Positions 6,056 through 7,915 of a stretch of 7,915 nt of DNA are shown one piece after another. Origin of the DNA: an uncultured Clostridiaceae bacterium (lineage in GTDB: Bacteria > Bacillota > Clostridia > Clostridiales > Oxobacteraceae); NCBI GenBank assembly GCA_937900065.1, contig CALCDS010000015.1, positions 1 through 7,915 on the forward strand, in the 5' to 3' direction. Under the pieces are notes generated by a model. The model did no database searches. It was not told the origin of the DNA and saw only the letters and a list, made by a program, of their open reading frames with translations. The position numbers and the translations under genes are program-made. Position 1 is the first letter of the stretch, and each line of letters starts with the position of its first letter.

Positions 6056-6252
6056 CAAGGCAGTAGATGTCCCCTAGTTGCGGTGGCGGGTACCGCATCA
6101 TTTTCAGGCGGGTTATCTTTCGCCCCGCTGAAGCTGTAAGGTAAGAAAATTTTTTTACAGCCGAAAAATTTTCTGCTGATGCGTTATAAAGGAATTTTCA
6201 AGCACTGTAAATATTGGTACTTAACCAATAATTATATTAAAGGGGTGTTAAA
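6056..6252 (+). other. Intergenic region with GC-rich structured element of unknown class
   Basis: This 197-bp gap contains no plausible gene. Bases 6061-6130 are 41/70 G or C, clearly richer than the genes around it. Several pairings are visible: TGCGGT (6079-6084) with ACCGCA (6092-6097); CGCATCA (6094-6100) with TGATGCG (6177-6183); TTCA-G-GCGGG (6103-6112) with CCCGCTGAA (6124-6132), one bulged base; GCTGTAA (6133-6139) with TTACAGC (6155-6161); and AGAAAATTTTT (6144-6154) with AAAAATTTTCT (6164-6174). The 7-bp outer stem can enclose the middle hairpins as a three-way junction, while the first hairpin overlaps the outer stem and the last two interlock, so alternative folds are possible. 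GGCGGGT occurs twice (6085-6091, 6107-6113). No stem is followed by a clear T run. It may be a cis-acting leader RNA, an RNA-processing site or a dispersed palindromic repeat; I recognise no known riboswitch. Confidence 0.55.
6212..6230. promoter_or_regulatory. Inverted repeat with PucR-box-like core, candidate operator of the transporter genes
   Basis: TATTGGT (6212-6218) and ACCAATA (6224-6230) form a perfect inverted repeat around five bases, 22 bases before the ATG at 6253. Read on the minus strand it contains TTGGTTAA, the core of the PucR box described in Bacillus subtilis (WWWCNTTGGTTAA, from memory), with one mismatch, at the C. It ends 10 bases before the AGGGG ribosome binding site, so a bound protein could block or direct transcription there. 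A role for the upstream PucR-type protein is inference. Confidence 0.4.
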
Positions 6253-6474
6253 ATGACGAGAAATCAAAAGGTACTCATTATCTTTATTATCCTGCTCTTA
6301 GCAGGAGCTATCCCGTTTAAATTTACCGCCAATCCTGAGCCCTATATTTTTGGATGGCTGCCTTTCCCTCTGCTTTACTGGTGGATACTTGTAGTATTGG
6401 ATCTTGTTTTCTTACTATGGGTGACATATTCCTGGTTAAATGACAATAAGAAAAAGGAAGGTGAAAGAAAATGA
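6253..6474 (+). CDS. Small DUF3311-type membrane protein, symporter partner
   Basis: A 73-residue integral membrane protein with two predicted helices, about residues 7-21 and 38-60, joined by a short loop rich in P, F and G (FTANPEPYIFGWLPFPLLYW), and a lysine-rich cytoplasmic-looking tail (NDNKKKEGERK). The composition and the FGWLPFPLLYWW segment resemble the DUF3311 family, commonly encoded just before sodium:solute symporters, much as YhdT precedes PanF. AGGGG (6241-6245) precedes the ATG. The stop overlaps the symporter start by four bases (ATGA, 6471-6474), so the two are probably coupled and may form a complex. Biochemical function is unknown; a helper subunit for the transporter is inference. 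Confidence 0.8.
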   Translation: MTRNQKVLIIFIILLLAGAIPFKFTANPEPYIFGWLPFPLLYWWILVVLDLVFLLWVTYSWLNDNKKKEGERK

Positions 6475-7915
6475 GCGTAGGTTTGAAAAGTTTTACTGTT
6501 ATATTGGTATATCTATTTGTACTGCTTGGTGTTTCAATATATAGTTATAAATCTCAGGGTATTAAAAATGTAGAGGGCTTTTTTCTGGCAAATAGAGGAG
6601 TAAATTCGGTACTTCTGCCGCTTACAATGATTGCAGCCATGCAGAGTACGTTTGCTTTTTTAGGAGCTCCGGGAATGTATTATTTGCACGGTATAGGATT
6701 TATTGTTCTTGTTCTTTCCCAAGGATGGGTTGCATTGATGGTTATATATTTTGGAAATAAGATATGCCGCCTTGGGAAAAAATATGGCTATATGACGATA
6801 GGAGATTTTTTTGAAGACAGATTTGACAGTTCATATTTGAAGGTTTTCTCTGCTTTTGTTTCCATATTGATGACCATAGTATTTTTAGCAATGCAATATG
6901 TAGGAAGCGCAAGAGCGATATCAGTGCTCAGCAGGAATGAAGTATCATATACTACGGTGCTTATTATCATTGCAGCATTTTCACTTCTTTATGTTGTAGT
7001 AGGCGGCGCAAAAAGTGTTGTATTAACAGATGCCGTACAAGCAGTTATACTAATAATCGGTATTGTTATAGCAGCTTATATAGCAATAGTACCGGCAGGC
7101 GGAATCGTAAATTTATTTAAAACAATTGAAAACACAAAACCTGCACTTCTTGCAAGGCCGGGTTTAAAGGGACTTTATACTGATAAATATTGGTTGATGC
7201 AGTTTATAGTGCTGCCATTTGGGATATGGCTATGTCCCCATGTTTGGGTAAGATCGCTCATGGCAAAGGATGATAAGGCCCTTGCTACATCGGCACTCAG
7301 CATTCCAGTATCACAGATTGTAATATATGCCACGGCTACACTTTTCATAGGACTTTCAGGGCATTTGCTGCTTGGAGATATAAGCGTTGCAGATAACGTG
7401 CTTCCGTTGCTTTTAAATAAGTATACCAACTGGTTTGTAGCAGCGCTTATTGTAAGTGCCTCTATTGCAGCAGGTGTTTCCACAATAAACTCAATGATAC
7501 TGGTTTGCTCGCAAATTTTCTCCCAGGATATATTTTTATTTGCTAAGAAATCTAAAGTGGATGAAAAAACAAACCTACATATATCAAGAGTCATAACTAT
7601 TGCCATAGTTGTCATAGGAACGGTCGTGGCCTTGAAACCGCCCGCTTCTCTTGTCACAGTAGTTATAGACGTTGCATATACGGGGCTTGCGCAACTGGCG
7701 CCGGCTTTTATACTTGGACTCTATTGGAAAAGATGCAACAGGGCAGGAGCTTCTATTGGAATGACTGCAGGTATCGTCATACTTTTTGCGACGAGGATTT
7801 TAAATATTTCGCCGCTTGGAATCCCCGGATTCCTGTGGGCATTCTTTATCAATATAGCTCTGACAGTTATAATTTCCATGTTAACGGCTAAAACAAGCAA
7901 AGAAAGAATAGATAG
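6471..7915 (+). CDS. Sodium:solute symporter (SSS family), candidate orotate transporter; 3' end cut by window edge
   Basis: The frame is open from ATG 6471 to the window edge, giving 481 residues plus two bases; the family usually has 450-550, and the final visible stretch (TAKTSKERID) is a hydrophilic tail, so little is missing. The protein is a chain of hydrophobic helices typical of SSS/SLC5 transporters. The family signature is VVGGAKSVVLTDAVQAVI (176-193, the GGxxSVxxTDxxQ motif). SIAAGVSTINSMIL (331-344) matches the helix whose paired Ser/Thr (S337, T338 here) bind sodium in PutP-like members. ANRGVNSVLLPLTMIAA (40-56) is the usual first-helix region. GGAAGG (6456-6461) precedes the start. 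Family membership does not reveal the substrate. From its place after an orotate-breakdown operon I infer uptake of orotate, dihydroorotate or carbamoyl-aspartate; an unrelated carboxylate is possible. Confidence 0.9.
   Translation, partial: MSVGLKSFTVILVYLFVLLGVSIYSYKSQGIKNVEGFFLANRGVNSVLLPLTMIAAMQSTFAFLGAPGMYYLHGIGFIVLVLSQGWVALMVIYFGNKICRLGKKYGYMTIGDFFEDRFDSSYLKVFSAFVSILMTIVFLAMQYVGSARAISVLSRNEVSYTTVLIIIAAFSLLYVVVGGAKSVVLTDAVQAVILIIGIVIAAYIAIVPAGGIVNLFKTIENTKPALLARPGLKGLYTDKYWLMQFIVLPFGIWLCPHVWVRSLMAKDDKALATSALSIPVSQIVIYATATLFIGLSGHLLLGDISVADNVLPLLLNKYTNWFVAALIVSASIAAGVSTINSMILVCSQIFSQDIFLFAKKSKVDEKTNLHISRVITIAIVVIGTVVALKPPASLVTVVIDVAYTGLAQLAPAFILGLYWKRCNRAGASIGMTAGIVILFATRILNISPLGIPGFLWAFFINIALTVIISMLTAKTSKERID

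Noticed and set aside
6133..6174. H-type pseudoknot using both the GCTGTAA/TTACAGC and AGAAAATTTTT/AAAAATTTTCT stems at once
   Set aside because: Only two bases (6162-6163) would have to span the seven-pair stem, which is too short; the pairings are better seen as alternatives.
6061..6183. Simple intrinsic terminator of the four-gene operon
   Set aside because: The GC-rich stem (6103-6132) is not followed directly by a T run, and the AT stems end in CTGCTG rather than T.
7175..7657. Open frame of 160 codons on the minus strand
   Set aside because: It is the antisense shadow of the symporter gene, whose own frame has clear family motifs.

Overview
The window looks like a stretch of chromosome from an anaerobic, low-GC Firmicute, most probably a clostridium. 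Supporting this are the AT-rich code with heavy ATA, AGA and AAA use, strong GGAGG ribosome binding sites, tight ATGA-type gene overlaps, and a class IB (PyrK/PyrD) dihydroorotate dehydrogenase. No tRNA, rRNA, CRISPR array, insertion sequence or phage gene was seen.

Layout: (1) 1-398, minus strand: an Lrp/AsnC-type regulator that runs off the left edge. (2) 399-605: a divergent, AT-rich control region holding a perfect 15-bp palindrome. (3) 606-1829, plus strand: a PucR/CdaR-type transcription activator. (4) 1830-1943: a very long hairpin followed by a T7 run, with a promoter-like sequence inside it. (5) 1944-6055: four overlapping genes, namely an M20-family carbamoyl-amino-acid amidohydrolase, a type I dihydroorotase, a PyrK-like electron-transfer subunit and a PyrD-like catalytic subunit. 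(6) 6056-6252: a 197-bp gap with a GC-rich, multiply self-complementary element and a separate inverted repeat next to the following gene. (7) 6253-7915: a small two-helix DUF3311-type membrane protein overlapping a sodium:solute symporter that runs off the right edge.

Reading: the four-gene operon contains exactly the enzymes needed to run pyrimidine synthesis backwards. Orotate would be reduced to dihydroorotate by PyrDK-type dehydrogenase with NADH, opened to N-carbamoyl-L-aspartate by dihydroorotase, and hydrolysed by the M20 enzyme to aspartate, CO2 and ammonia. This is the orotate fermentation route known biochemically from Clostridium (Zymobacterium) oroticum. There is no pyrB, pyrE, pyrF, carbamoyl-phosphate synthetase or PyrR leader in the window, as a biosynthetic operon would usually have. 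Instead there is an M20 carbamoyl hydrolase, a catabolism-type regulator and a transporter. I therefore infer a catabolic orotate (or dihydroorotate / carbamoyl-aspartate) utilisation locus. Enzyme families are read directly from motifs; the direction of the pathway, the transporter substrate and the regulator's ligand are inference.
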